DNA from: Kingdonia uniflora
Taxonomy: Eukaryota; Streptophyta; Magnoliopsida; Ranunculales; Circaeasteraceae
Length of the DNA: 64,000 nucleotides
Direction: 5' to 3'
Assembly: GCA_014058105.1 (NCBI GenBank)
Contig: JACGCM010000779.1
Coordinates: 2,108,001 to 2,172,000 of the forward strand
The notes beneath the pieces were generated by a model, which did no database searches, was not told where the DNA came from, and saw only the letters and a program-made list of their open reading frames with translations. The translations under genes were made by a program, and so were the position numbers. Of the stretch, positions 1 to 11,023 are shown piece by piece (position 1 is the stretch's first letter; every line of letters begins with the position of its first letter).

Positions 1-1000
1 TTTTCCTCATCAGTCAGCTCGTGATCACGAACTGGATGATGATATTCAGAAGGAATGACAGCCTTAGTGCCATAAGTAAGGAGGAATGGGGTGCACCCAG
101 TGGATTAACGGGGAGTGGTTTGATACACCCACAGGACGTGAGGTAATTCGCAAACCCAGTTCCCTTTTTTCTGTGAGTAAAGCAGTTTCTTTAGTCCATC
201 CACGATGGTTTTGTTGGTAATTTTGGCTTGGCCATTGTCTTGAGGGTAGTATGGATTTGATAGTGAGTAGATGATATTGTGGTGATTGAGGAAGGATATG
301 ACCTTTTCTCCCACAAATTGGGGTCCGTTATCGATACGAATTAGGTGAGGGCACCCGAATCGAGTGATTATAAGGTTCCAGATAAAAGGGATGACCTCTT
401 CTTCTATGGTTTGACATAGTGGAATTGCTTTTACCCATTTTGTAAAGTAATCGGTAGCTACGAGTAGGTGATGGAGATTACCTGGAGAGTTAGGGAATTC
501 GCCAACGAGGTCTAGTGCCCATCTTTGAATGGCCAGAAAACCTTGCTTGCATGGAGTTCGAGCGCGAATATTCTTCTGCTTGCTTGCGCATGCTGGGCCA
601 GAATACTCCTTGAGTTATAGCACGTTTCACCAATGATCTACCTGTGGTGTATGAGCTACAAGTTCCTTCATGTAATTCGCAAAGCAGTTCGTCGGCTTTT
701 GACTTCGAGAGGCACATGAGATAAGGCCCTATTACAGAAAGGCGGTAAAGTGTACCGTTTTGAGTTATATAACGCTTTGAGTTGTTGATCAGCTGTCGGC
801 GTTCTTTTGAATCTGCTAGGAGTGGTTTTTACACTTGTTATCGACACCGAGGTAGGCTAAGAAAGGCTTTCGCCAATCGTTGTTCCCCCCTTTATCGTCT
901 CTAGTATTGGGGGTTGAAATGATTTCGATCTGAAGATATCGAGCTTCTGTACCCAAGACCGCGGCTATATATTCCAAGGAATCAGTGTCTGTTTTCACTA
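1..1000 (-). pseudogene. Tat-type Ty3/gypsy pol remnant (RNase H end to integrase)
   Basis: Read on the minus strand from about 1000 down to 1, this is the end of RNase H (SLEYIAAVLG near 960), the linker with NDWRKPFLAYLG (near 850-880), the integrase zinc region (LHEGTCSSYTTGRSL, near 640-680) and the integrase core with the glutamate motif YYPQDNGQAK (near 230-260). The same order, with closely similar words, occurs in the better preserved Tat element at 37380-38330. The frame is broken by stops and frameshifts, so no enzyme is made. The fragment runs off the left edge. It may belong with the Tat leader and LTR at 5867-6609, which has the same orientation, but RT and gag between them are missing. 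Confidence 0.85.
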
Positions 1001-1190
1001 GGGCCGAGCACGGGTCGGATCGGTCCAGTTTTGAACCATAATCAAAATCGAAACCGACCAAGTCGGTTCCTAGATATGTAAACCGAAACTGAACCGAAGC
1101 TACCAAGAAACCAAACCGAAGCCGAACCGTGAGATATGCGTATAATCGAAACCGAACCGCAAAACCTACAAAATTTGGAAATCCCAATCG
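1001..1190. mobile_element. hAT-like terminal segment (one end only)
   Basis: The Tat coding similarity stops at about 1000, where the sequence changes to TAGGGCCGAGCACGGG followed by many copies of AACCGAA/CGGTT on both strands. Plant hAT elements commonly begin TAGGG and carry such CGGTT-rich subterminal repeats. I could not find the opposite end or an 8-bp target duplication, so this may be a truncated element. The AACCGAA repeats explain the long open frame on the minus strand here; it is not a gene. Confidence 0.35.
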
Positions 1191-1845
1191 TGAACAAAAT
1201 TAGCAAAGAAAACCTAAATCCTAGATGTGAGAGAAGAATCTCTTGACCCTATGAGCACAAATCCCATATAACATGTTTGACTCCCATGAACACAAATCCC
1301 ATAAAACATGACTTTAGATTGGATTTCTAACTCCTTGGCTTTGATCGATCATCATCCAATTGAGTGCGATGGGAAACTCTTCCAATAATTCATGAGCGAA
1401 GTCTTTTTTGCTCCATGAATCATATACCTTCTCCTCCTTCCTAAACACTTATCTTTCATTTAATCTTTCACATTCAGTTCAGATCTTGGTGTGCATCCAA
1501 TTCGGGCTCTCTTTCAAGACGAGATCCCCTTCCCTTGATCGATGCAAGGATCCTCATGAAGCGAATTTCGAATAGGAATTCTACCTAATTCATAGTATGT
1601 TCCCACACCGCTTTCACTAGCGTCTCAATGCGTAATGAGATTCAACAGAGTAGTTTGATCCCGCCCCCCTTCTTCATTTGAGTCACTAGCTGGTATATGC
1701 GACACATTTTCTCCTCTTTTCTGAAAGGTTGAGCAATGGAAACAGTAACTCATTTGTAATTATTTTCCATTGGTCTTGATAGAGAAAGAATGAGAGATTG
1801 CTATCATTATTATTTAATTAAAGATGTATACACAAATGTAAATGT
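1191..1845. other. No gene seen
   Basis: AT-rich DNA without a credible reading frame. A short direct repeat containing GCACAAATCCCATA / ACACAAATCCCATA followed by AACATG occurs near 1255 and 1290. Nothing else could be assigned. Confidence 0.5.
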
Positions 1846-2215
1846 AAGAGCATCCACAGCAGTCAAGATGGTAGATTGGATGAATTTGAAGGTGAATCCA
1901 ATCCACCCCACAACAGTTTGAAATCCACCCCAAGGTGAATTCACCTCAGCGAAGTTCTGAACCGTGCACTTGAAATGGACATCCCAAATGCATCCACGTG
2001 TTTCAATCTGAGCCATCAAAATCCCAGCGCACTTCTAAACCGCGCAGCAAGCTTGGTTTATATATATGCGCGCAGTTCTGAAGTGCGCTTAATGGGAGCC
2101 ACGTGTTTTAATTTTAAAGGTTATGTGTTGCCGCGCACTTCTGAACCACGCGTTATGCGCTTAATGGAATCCTCTTTGCAAGCTGAGTATCCTTTTCCAT
2201 GATAGTAACTGTAAG
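1846..2215. repeat. MITE-like repeat with four GCGC-TTCTGAA-GCGC palindromes
   Basis: The left part carries GAGCATCCACAGCAG, a phrase typical of plant MITE ends. Within it an imperfect palindrome, GCGCACTTCTGAACCGCGC or a close variant, occurs about four times: near 1954-1972 (degenerate), 2026-2048, 2067-2090 and 2131-2152. Two CCACGTGTTT motifs (1994, 2099) and the phrase GCGCTTAATGG (2087, 2158) are also repeated. The local GC content is clearly above that of the flanks. No coding potential is evident; the open frames here are chance products of the repeats. Confidence 0.5.
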
Positions 2216-2269
2216 GTTTTATTTGTCTCATTTCGTGTTTGTGGAGTCTCGAGGTTGTCTCAGTCGAAG

Positions 2270-3220
2270 ACACTGACAAAATGAAGATCACTAGACAGAA
2301 GGTAAGTAGAACTCACTGATAAAGGGATGGGCTTTTATATAATTGTCGTTCGAACGAGTTGACATGTCCCCTAGAAATTTGGCCCATAGGCAATTTTCGT
2401 TCGGACAAGTTTTTTTATCGTTCGAACGAGTTGACATAGACAATTTCGTTTGAACGTGTTTTCTTGTCGTTCGAACGAGTTGACATGTCCCCTGGAAATT
2501 TGGCCCATAGACAATTGTCGTTTGAACGATCCTTCTTGTCGTTCGAACGAATTGTCAAATTTCTAGGGTTTTAGGCCAAATTAGACGTAAGTCGTTCGAA
2601 CGACATTAGTTCCCGTTCAAATGACTCTCGAGAGAAATTGGTTTACTATTTAAGCAAACTTTGTTTCTTTTTCTCTCCCTGTCTTTGTTTTTGAAAAACA
2701 TTTTATTTTTTCGAAAAGCTCTAAACTCCTTTATTAGAGAGTGTGAATTCAATATCAATCAAGCATCTTCTAATCCTAAGATTGATGTTGACTTAGTTTT
2801 ATAATACTTCCTACATATTGTTCAAGAGTGATTCTTGGTGTGAGATCAAGAAGGGATATTGCGAGAATAGAAGAAGATTCTTGGTGTAAAATCAAGAAGG
2901 GTTATGAGAACAAAAGAAGATTGAGTGGGAAGCTTTAGTCAGAAGAGAGATAATCATGAAACTAGGTTATCAAGTCTGTGTAAGTGTAATTCATATTGAA
3001 CTCTTTTTGATTAGTGGATTTTTGGTTGTCGATTTCATCGACAACGATCTGTGGTTTTTCTCCCGTGTAAGGAGTTTCCACAGGGTGAACAATTGCATGT
3101 GTCTTTTAATTCCTTGTCTTTACTTTTGATTGTTTCTGTTTAATCCTAGATCATTGATTGATAGGAATTGTTCTGACCTAATTTATCGAAATATATTAAA
3201 TACGAGCACATAGAATTTCA
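2270..3220 (+). repeat. 5' LTR of Ty1/copia element 1
   Basis: The right boundary is firm: ...GAATTTCA at 3220 is followed two bases later by a tRNA-Met primer site. The left boundary is uncertain because the 3' LTR is missing. The first part (2340-2640) is filled with TTCGAA palindromes (CGTTCGAACGA) spaced by the phrase GAAATTTGGCCCA. Near the end are repeated phrases (TTCTTGGTGTGAGATCAAGAAGG and variants near 2830-2900), a perfect 9-bp inverted repeat at 3025-3045, and the U5-like GTGGTTTTTCTCCCGTGTAAG. Confidence 0.7.
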
Positions 3221-3222
3221 AT

Positions 3223-3234
3223 TGGTATCAGAGC
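3223..3234 (+). promoter_or_regulatory. Primer-binding site (initiator tRNA-Met)
   Basis: TGGTATCAGAGC, the standard primer site of plant Ty1/copia elements, lies two bases after the LTR end and 62 bases before the gag ATG. Confidence 0.9.
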
Positions 3235-3295
3235 AGAATCACTTGTAGGCTTTATATCCTGAGCGGTGATCCTGTTTACGTGCTTACTTAATTTA

Positions 3296-5215
3296 ATGGA
3301 TTCTAAAAATTTTGGAGGTCCTATAAATCGTCCACCACTCTTTGATGGCACGAATTTGTCTTACTGGAAGGTTTGAATAATTGACTTTTTGCAATCCATG
3401 GGAGAAGATGTCCGGATTTCCATTGAAGATGGATGGGTGTCCTCGACTGTTATGCGGGGTGAACCAGCAATTGATGTAGAAGTTCCTGAACCTAGAAATT
3501 AATTGACCAAGGAAGAAAAAGAAATATCTGGGTATAACTCTAAAGGTCTTAATAATATCTTTAATGGGCTGAGTCAAAGTAAGTATATGCACATATCCGC
3601 GTGTACCACTTCAAAAGAAGCTTGGGACATCTTGGTGCGTACTTACGAAGGTGATGATTCGGTTAAAGAAAGTAAACTACAACTGCTCACATCTAAATTT
3701 GAAAACATCCGGATGAGTAAGGATGAGTCATTTAGTGAGTTTTATGCTAGACTTAGCGATATTGTCAACAACAGTTCTTCTTTAGGAGCTGGATATACCG
3801 ATGTTCAAATAGTACATAAAAATCAAAGATCTTTTCCTAAGAGTTTTAGATCCAGACGTAATGCTATAGAAGAAGCACAAAATCTTAAAACCATGAAACC
3901 TGACACACTTGATGGAAAATTACATACTTTTGAAATTGAAATAGAAATGAAAAACCCTAAAAAGAATAAGAGTGTGGCATTTAAGTCTTCCTCCAACTCT
4001 TCATCTTCTCAGGGAACCATAGATGTTGACAACTACTGTGTCTCTAACAATGATGAGAAACTTAAATTTGACTCTCAGATTGCTCTTATAAACCAACAAT
4101 TTAGAAAACTTTTGAAAAAGATGCAATTTGAGAAACAAAGGCAAAATGTAAATTACAAGTCTCATCCTCATGACCGTGTTAAGTCTTATGACAAACAAAC
4201 TAACTTAAGTACTCATTCTCACAATGACTCTGATCAAGATCTTAATAAGGTTGAATGTTATAGATGTCACAAGTATGGTCACTATGCTCACAACTGTCTC
4301 ACTAAGAATTCGAATAAGGCCATGAATATTAAAGTAACTTGGGATGATGATAATGGTAAATTTGATGCTAATAATGATCATCCCCATGAATATAAAATTT
4401 TTAACTATTGTGCATTTCCTAGTATAATAACCTCTAGTAATAATTATTCTGACCCTTTTGAACTAGAAAACTTTACTGAAGATTAGAGTGATTATGAAAG
4501 TGACAATAGTGAAGAACCCAAATTGAAGATTTATATTCTCGACTTATTTCTCAGCTTGAGAAACTCAAGAAAGGAAAAGATGCTCTTATTGTCAAACTTG
4601 ATATGTGTGAAAAAGAAAAACATACGGCTCTGGGGAAATTAAAATTGACTGAAATTAAACTTGAGAAGCTTAAACTTGACTTGACTTTCACCAAGCAGAA
4701 ATTTAAAGTTTTTCTCCATGGAGTAAAGAATATTGACAAAATGCTAAGTATGAGCAAAAATGGTACTGACAAAAGGGGACTTGGATTTGATGAACAAAAT
4801 GCTAAGTCTACATCTAAAATCACCAAGTTTGTCAAAGCTACTCCTGTGCCATCTTTACCCAAACAAAGTGTTCCTAATGCTCCTCATAGGCACACTAAAT
4901 AGCTTTTTGTCTTTCATGTATTTTATTGTGAGGCTTGTGGTCGAAAGGCTTATCTTGTTCCTTATTATAGATATGTTCCTCAATTCCGTGGTATGAATAA
5001 TCTACATTTGGAAAGAGGGAAACCCCATCGATCATATGCCCAATCATTTGCTAACTCTTTTTTTGTCCAAAAGTCTTTTAATGGTTTTAGGAATATGACT
5101 CAAGTGACAGAAGAACGAAAGAAAGTGAGATCTGTTTAGGTTCAAAAGAAAGACCTTCTACCACAATTCCGGTCCAATGTTGCAATGATGGCTCTAAATG
5201 CATTTAATTCTGCAT
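3296..5215 (+). pseudogene. gag: Ty1/copia element 1 gag (broken)
   Basis: Translation from ATG 3296 gives MDSKNFGGPINRPPLFDG, then LSYWKV, a typical start of plant copia gag proteins. In-frame stops occur near 3377 and 3501, then an open stretch of 327 codons runs to 4486. It holds the UBN2-type gag core (AWDILVRTYEGDDSVKESKL, near 3625-3680) and one CCHC zinc knuckle, CYRCHKYGHYAHNC, at 4256-4297, for RNA binding. A second block (about 4600-4900) is Lys/Leu-rich and probably a coiled coil. A long gag with this extra coil suggests the SIRE/Maximus lineage; that is inference. Several stops and frame changes make it inactive. Confidence 0.85.
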
Positions 5216-5866
5216 AGTGTTATGTAGATAGTGGATGCTCTCGACATATGACAGGGGATGCTACACGTCTGAATAATGTCATAGATATTCAAGGAGGTGA
5301 TGTTACTTTTGGAGGAGGAATGAGTGGAAAGATTGTAGGAAAGGAGATTGTAGAGGGAATTGGGTGCCCGACAATTGATAATGTACTATATGTCAAAGGA
5401 CTCACTGCAAATCTTCTGAGTGTGAGTCACTTATGTGATGCGGATAACACAGTAACATTCGACAAAAAAACTTGTCGTATCTTTGATAATACCGAGAAAT
5501 GCATTGTGACAGCAGATAGAACTTCAGACAACTGCTATGTTATCTCGCAAAATGAGATATAATGTAAAGTTGTTAAGATAAGCGATGTGGAACTTTGGCA
5601 CCAACGGTTAGGACATGTGAACTTCATCGATCTGGCGAAGATTACAAGTAAGGAAATAGTTCGAGGGGTTCTGAAACTAAGCAAGCTAACCGATGCAGTA
5701 TGTGGACCATGTCAAATTGGAAAACAAACCAAGAGTGCATACAAAAAATCTACCAACATTGCCACTATGCGAGTTTTGGAGTTAGTTCATATGAACTTGA
5801 TGGGTCTTATGAGAGTGAGTACTTTGGGTGGAAAGAAGTACATTTTGGTTATAGTTTCTCTACATT
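5216..5866 (+). pseudogene. pol: Ty1/copia element 1 protease and integrase start (truncated)
   Basis: The aspartic protease signature YVDSGCSRHMTG lies at 5221-5256. After a stop at 5560 the integrase zinc region follows: ELWHQRLGHVNF (from 5587) and VCGPCQIGK (near 5700), that is, the HHCC finger. The first integrase-core words (LELVHMNLMGL, KKYILVIV) follow to about 5860. The frame then ends abruptly, and the sequence becomes the gag start and leader of a Tat element on the other strand. The rest of integrase, RT, RNase H and the 3' LTR are absent. Confidence 0.85.
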
Positions 5867-6031
5867 AGCATGGAGATTCACCCGTAACTCGGTGTGCTAT
5901 CCTGGATCCACAGATATTTTAAGCTGAGTTCCTGCAGCTTGTCATCTAGAAGAAACCATAATTGAAAATTGAAGTGAAAGACTTACTTAGGGTATCGTCG
6001 AAATGCAATCTTTCCCACAGACGGTGCCAAA
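5867..6031 (-). pseudogene. Tat-type element 2: leader and gag start
   Basis: On the minus strand TGGCACCGTCTGTGGG (6014-6029) matches the primer-site phrase of plant Tat elements, compare TTTGCACCGTCTGTGGG at 33112-33129. About 80 bases downstream an ATG starts MTSCRNSA, similar in position to the MTNRNLRR gag start of the nested Tat element. A stop follows at once. The element is cut at about 5867 by the junction with copia element 1. Confidence 0.6.
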
Positions 6032-6609
6032 TGTAATGCCCAAATTCTGTAAGCTCGATTTGATTAGGAATTAGCTATCACACCAATGAACTTGTAATAA
6101 TACTCTACTAGAAAGTAAAAAATGAAAACAAGTGTTTTAGCGTAGAAAACCTCTGAATAAGTAAAAAACCACGACCTCGTATGGAGGATTTTTGTAAAAG
6201 TATCTTTATTGCTTGGAGTGGATATCTTTATAACAAGTAATTTCTAGAATCTAGAAATGCTTTTGATCTCGTAAATAAGAAGTTTGAGTAATTTTTCTGG
6301 TCCCTGTCTCTTCTAAAACTTTTCCTTTATATAGGCTTCTCCACAGCTCTTCATCATGCTAGAACACATTTTCCAAATTATATGGTTAGTAGCAGTTGAC
6401 AGAATAACTGACGAGTTTGTGAGAGACAAGTATCTTTGACTGAATAACATTTTTGGGGTTTAGCACGACCCACATTTTTGAGTAGTTTGTGGGGCTGGTT
6501 GGAATGTTTGACTGGAGTGTTAAGTGCTAAAATTGTGTGAGCCTGAGATGGAGGTAAATTAAACTGCGTGAGCTCGATTATGAGTGAAGTCGAGGAATAA
6601 GTCCTTACA
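6032..6609 (-). repeat. LTR of Tat-type element 2
   Basis: Starts (plus-strand reading) with TGTAATGCCC directly next to the minus-strand primer site. On the minus strand it has a TATA box CCTATATAAAGG near 6330-6341. The far boundary at about 6609 (...CCTTACA) is a guess from the TG...CA rule; no second copy of this LTR is in the window. Confidence 0.55.
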
Positions 6610-6689
6610 CTCCCTATACATTTTACCCCTATACTCCAGTACACCTCCCTAGACACCCTTCAAACTACCCTTGTACTTACAAAACTCCC

Positions 6690-6975
6690 TTTTAGGATCA
6701 TCGCCCTCAGGGTAGCTATGTAACATACCAGAGAAATCGGCGTGATCATCGCCATCACTCTCACCATCTAGCCTGAATTCAGCCTCATCATTAGAATAGA
6801 TACAGTATCAGGGATCCTAGTCCTAATGGGAATGACCTCATACCTAGTAGAGGTCACATCTTCATTATCTATATTCTCTTCATTTATAGTTTGACCAGAC
6901 GTAGTATAGTCCATCCCGAATGATGAGCTCGAAGCAAAGGAAATCCTACTTATTAATGCTTTATCACGCATCTAC
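6690..6975 (-). pseudogene. Unrecognised gene-like fragment, acidic
   Basis: The minus strand reads MRDKALISRISFASSSSFG and then an Asp/Glu-rich stretch; after one frame change it continues DGESDGDDHADFSGM and HSYPEGDDPKREFC (to about 6695), ending in a possible splice donor GTAAGT. The amino-acid composition is more protein-like than its surroundings, but I do not recognise a family. It may be the tail of the same broken gene as the fragment at 7650-7989. Confidence 0.3.
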
Positions 6976-7649
6976 ACCTACATGGAGGCCCAGGTATTTT
7001 ATAAATCTCTATTTCTCAGTTTATATTTATAACTAAATGTTAATTATATATATTAAATAATTAAAATCACATATTAACCCTGTGAATTATAATATGAAAA
7101 CAAATCAATTTTCTTCTTCCCCAATTTTCAGTACATAACAAAAACTTTCCAAATTAGGAATAAATATTTCAAACAACAAGAGGGAAAACAATAAAGAAAA
7201 TCCCCAGAGATTGTATAAGCAAGAACAGTAAAATTTAAATTGACAGCAAAATTCAAATAACCTTCAATGGCAGAAAATGAATCAGATACAACAATTTTTT
7301 CCTTCTTCACAAAATGTTCTGCTTTCAAACCGAATACAACCTCTTCCTCTCTATTTGAACAAGTCAACTTCTCTTGCTCTTTCTCTCTCTCTAGAATTTT
7401 TTCTCTCTTTTACAGATCACCGAGTTCCTTTACACATCTAGCCATCCTAACAAAATGATCTAACTTATTTATAAGTAAATGGACTGGTATACCAATGAAA
7501 ACAAAAATTCAAAATTCAAATTATTTTACCCGAATACGCATCATTTAAGGAAAAAATTATAACAAGTCAAACCAAGGATATTATTCCCGTATTTCCCAAT
7601 TTCATATTAATTTAACTTACAAATAAATTGAACTATAAGAAAAAGTTAC

Positions 7650-7989
7650 ATTTAAAACACATGAGGTGCCCCACAACACCACACCTGATAACTTTGCCCC
7701 CAGCGATCATCTCGTCCTCCTCATCAATCTTATCAAGGGCAATCTCCCTAATCGTAATCTTTCAAACTTCAGGCTCGATAATCATATCATAAAATACATT
7801 ACACCAAAAATGGCGATCCATCTCGATTGCCCTATCCCTCAGATTCAAACCTTCAACCTGCAAAACAAAGATAGGTACCTTAACATCATAGCTAAGCACT
7901 CCAAAAATCCATTCATGCACTTCAGCAATCTTTATCGCTAATCACACTTTAGCCATATGATGAGCCCTCTGAGAACGAGTTCTCACCAT
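7650..7989 (-). pseudogene. Unrecognised gene-like fragment
   Basis: From an ATG at 7989 the minus strand reads MVRTRSQRAHHMAKV, stop, then an open frame with EVHEWIFGVLSYDVKVPIF, DRAIEMDRHFWCNVFYDM, stop, then EIALDKIDEEDEMIAGGKV. One frame holds for about 110 codons with only two stops, which suggests a decayed gene. TTTGTTTTGCAG at 7858-7869 could be a splice acceptor. No domain was recognised. The open frame on the plus strand here is its shadow. Confidence 0.35.
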
Positions 7990-8879
7990 GATTCTTTTAA
8001 GATTTCATACAATAACTATGATCAATAATTGCATAGGTAAAAGAGATTATACTAACCTATTTTCCTGCTCTTTGAAAATTCTTTGTACTTGCATAGGTAA
8101 AAATGGGATGGTTTTCTGTGTAGTATCCTCCAAGCGGGACTTTCTCTCTATTTAACCTAATAGGGTTTGAGTGGTCTTCCCATTATACCCTCAAATTTTA
8201 ATAAAAAGTAATACTAGGTCCCACCAACCTTAACTTGGTGTAACAATTGGGCATAACCAATAATACATATACGACCTATTAGTAACTGTGTTCGTGAACC
8301 TGAAGTTAAAACATTGAGCAGTACCGGTATAGACAAAAAATCCAGCAATCACCCAACCGGCTTTAACTCGATTTTATGAAAAATATTTTTAACCTGATTT
8401 ACCATTTTTTATGAAATGTGGATGGCAATCCTTTGTTTTTTAAAACTACACATGATAATTTTTCGAAGACAATGTTTTTTCGAACTTGACTGTCACTCTA
8501 CGACTAAAAAGATGGTTAATACGGTTCACAGACAAATTTTGGTCAGGCCTTTGAGTACATGCCTAATTTATAGCGTGGACATCAGGCTAGCAACCTCAAT
8601 AGCTTTCAAGTATAATTTATTTACTGATAAAGTTTAGCGTGTGAATGGCAAATGTACACCTTAATGATGTGCTGGTACATTTTCATTAGTGTCCTGAAAC
8701 ATGTATTTACCAGACACATGTTATTTCAATACTTAAACAAAGCATTATGCGAAGACCATCGCTCATACTAAAATGAAGGCCAAAGGATATGGAGCTTACC
8801 CATATCCAACCCAAGCAAACTTGAGAAACTTTTTAGTATTCTTTATAGGCACTTGATACTTAGACAACCGTCATATAAT
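7990..8879. other. No gene seen; may include an LTR of copia element 2
   Basis: AT-rich. Because it lies beyond the RNase H end of the minus-strand copia remnant (8880-10545), part of it could be that element's 3' LTR, but I found no second copy and no clear boundary. Confidence 0.35.
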
Positions 8880-10545
8880 AAAATCACTCATATCTAAAAC
8901 TTTATTGTTATTGTATAATTTAAACTGAATATGTACACATAAAATAACAAATCCAAATATAATAGCAGCTACATAATTAAAATAAAATTTGAATGTCGAC
9001 CAAAATAATAATCGAGAATAACTCTCACATGGATAAAGAATCATAGTGCAGTAACAGTAAATAAAATAAAACAATAACTAATCCCACGTAAAAGAGCGAT
9101 CCTAAAAGAGACTCCAGCAATCCCATACGCGTAACATGTCCCCTGAAAGATGGTATTGAAAGTCCCTTAGTAAGCGGATCAGCAATCATCTTCAGTGTCG
9201 ACAAATGAGGAATCTCAATAATCTATTGTTGTACTTTATCATTGATAACGTGATACTTAATGTCAATATACCTGTTATCCATAGTCACATTATTATTCTT
9301 AATATACTTGATGACTGTCTTATTGTCGTAAAATACACGCAATGGTCTAGAAATCAAATCAGCAACCTTTAGCTCATAAATAAATTGCTTGAGCCATAGA
9401 GCATGTCGGGAAACCTCATAGCAAGCCACAAACTCTGCTTCTATAGTCGAGGAAGCTACAAGAGACTGTTTGACACCTCTCTACGAGATAGTGCCATAAG
9501 AAAGCATAAAAACATAACCAGAAGTAGACTTCTTGTCATCTTTATCCCCTGCAAAATCTGGGTCAGAGTAGCCCAAGATCATAAGCTCATCGATTTCCTA
9601 TAAACCAGTCTATAATCTTTAGTCCTCTTTAAATAGTGAAGAACCTTCTTGGCTACCTGCCAGTAAATAATAGAAGGGTTATGTTGGTACCTTCCTAACA
9701 TCCCAGCAACAAAACTTATGTCGGGTCTCATACATATCATGCCATACATAAGGCTACCAACCACTGAAGCATACTCCTTAGCGATGTCTAAAGAAACTGT
9801 CTCCTGCGACATCATCTTCCTGAAGATATCTCCCTTCACAACAGGGACTTCACATGTTTTGCAATTCTGCATGCCATACCTCTTCAAAACTTTATCAATA
9901 TACACACTCTGAGATATGCCAAATATCCCTCTGGTCCTGTTTCACATAATCTTGATGCCAAGAACATAACTGGCATCTCCCATATCCTTCATATTAAAAT
10001 GCTGAGATAAGAAGGCTTTCATCTCCTGAAGAAATCAGACGTCGCTGCTAGCGAGTAAAATATCGTCGACGTACAAAACCATAAATGTAAAACGTCTCCC
10101 ACTTTGTCTGACGTATATACAATGATCGACAAAACTGTAGTTCGAAACAACCTCATAAAACTGTAGGTACCACTGCCTAGACGCTTATTAGAGACCGTAG
10201 ATACAGCAATTAAGCTTACAAAATAGTTATTGTATGAATCTCCTCGTTGAGATTCAATCGGATTGGTGCATATAAATCTCCTCATTGAGATGTCCATTAA
10301 GAAAAGTTGTCTTGACGTCCATCTGATGAAGCTCCAAGTCAAAATGTATCGTAAGAGCTAAAATAATCCGTAATGAATCCTTCTTTAAAACGGGTGAGAA
10401 AGTCTCATCAAAGTCAATTTCTGGATGCTGCTTGAAACCCTTCGTAACAAGTCTCGCTTTGAAATGCTCAACCTTCCCCTCATAATCACGTTTAGCCTTC
10501 GTAATAAGTTTTGTAGGATAAGTTGGGGTTTGGAAGGACCCAAAT
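8880..10545 (-). pseudogene. pol: Ty1/copia element 2: RT and RNase H (decayed)
   Basis: Minus-strand reading, from 10545 downward: FDETFSPVLKKDSLRIIL, then the RT word HQMDVKTTFLNGHL (near 10290-10330), the catalytic FMVLYVDDILLAS (near 10045-10085), the thumb/connection (9579-9905: MYIDKVLKRYGMQNC, GSLMYGMICMRPDISF), and RNase H with ACYEVSRHALWLKQ, RVFYDNKTVIKYIKN and DIKYHVINDKV (9223-9429). ADPLTKGL near 9170 is the usual copia C-terminal phrase. Stops and frameshifts throughout. Integrase, protease, gag and the 5' LTR are missing. Confidence 0.85.
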
Positions 10546-11023
10546 TAACAGCTTATTAGAAAATTAATTAGTATATGTGCAAGTGGGAAATAGTTATAAA
10601 ATAAATTAAACAAATTTCACTTTAAATAGTAATAAGTGAAGAATGGGCTCCCACCCTTTGTGTACATTGTACAACTTTAAGAGTATAAGTTCCAATTACA
10701 ATTCTCTTGTATAAGCATCATGTTTTGTTCCTTAATCATGCATCTATCTCCTTTAGATATATTTTACTGGAGATTGCAGGTTCTTTAGCTAGTCTTTTCT
10801 TATTGTAAAGTGTCATTCCTTTAGCATAGATTTCGTGTCGGGGTTCTTTCATTTGGTGGGCATATTTAAGTTTGAACACATATAAGATAAAATGTTATGT
10901 AAAAGGACAAACATGGGGATAATCACTGTAAATATTGCCTAGTAATTTTGAATGTGCAACTATTTTGATGGAAACTTTTTAGAATAATTATGATAATCCT
11001 TTATCATGATTTTTATTCGGCAG
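10546..11023. other. No gene seen
   Basis: AT-rich spacer between the copia remnant and the oligopeptide-transporter pseudogene. The last part ends in ATTCGGCAG, which acts as the splice acceptor of the pseudogene's first visible exon, so this may be an intron remnant. Confidence 0.4.

Noticed and set aside
816..1187. 123-codon minus-strand frame as a single gene
   Set aside because: Chimera of hAT-like AACCGAA repeats and the Tat RNase H/integrase linker; the junction is at about 1000.
1800..2019. 69-codon minus-strand frame as a gene
   Set aside because: Lies within the MITE-like repeat and has no recognisable motif.
2340..2640. TTCGAA palindromes as heat-shock elements
   Set aside because: Heat-shock elements need TTC and GAA separated by two bases (TTCnnGAA); here they abut, so the match is not valid.
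3293..3592. Minus-strand 99-codon frame
   Set aside because: Shadow of the copia gag start on the plus strand.
7666..7941. 91-codon plus-strand frame
   Set aside because: Antisense of the more protein-like minus-strand fragment 7650-7989.
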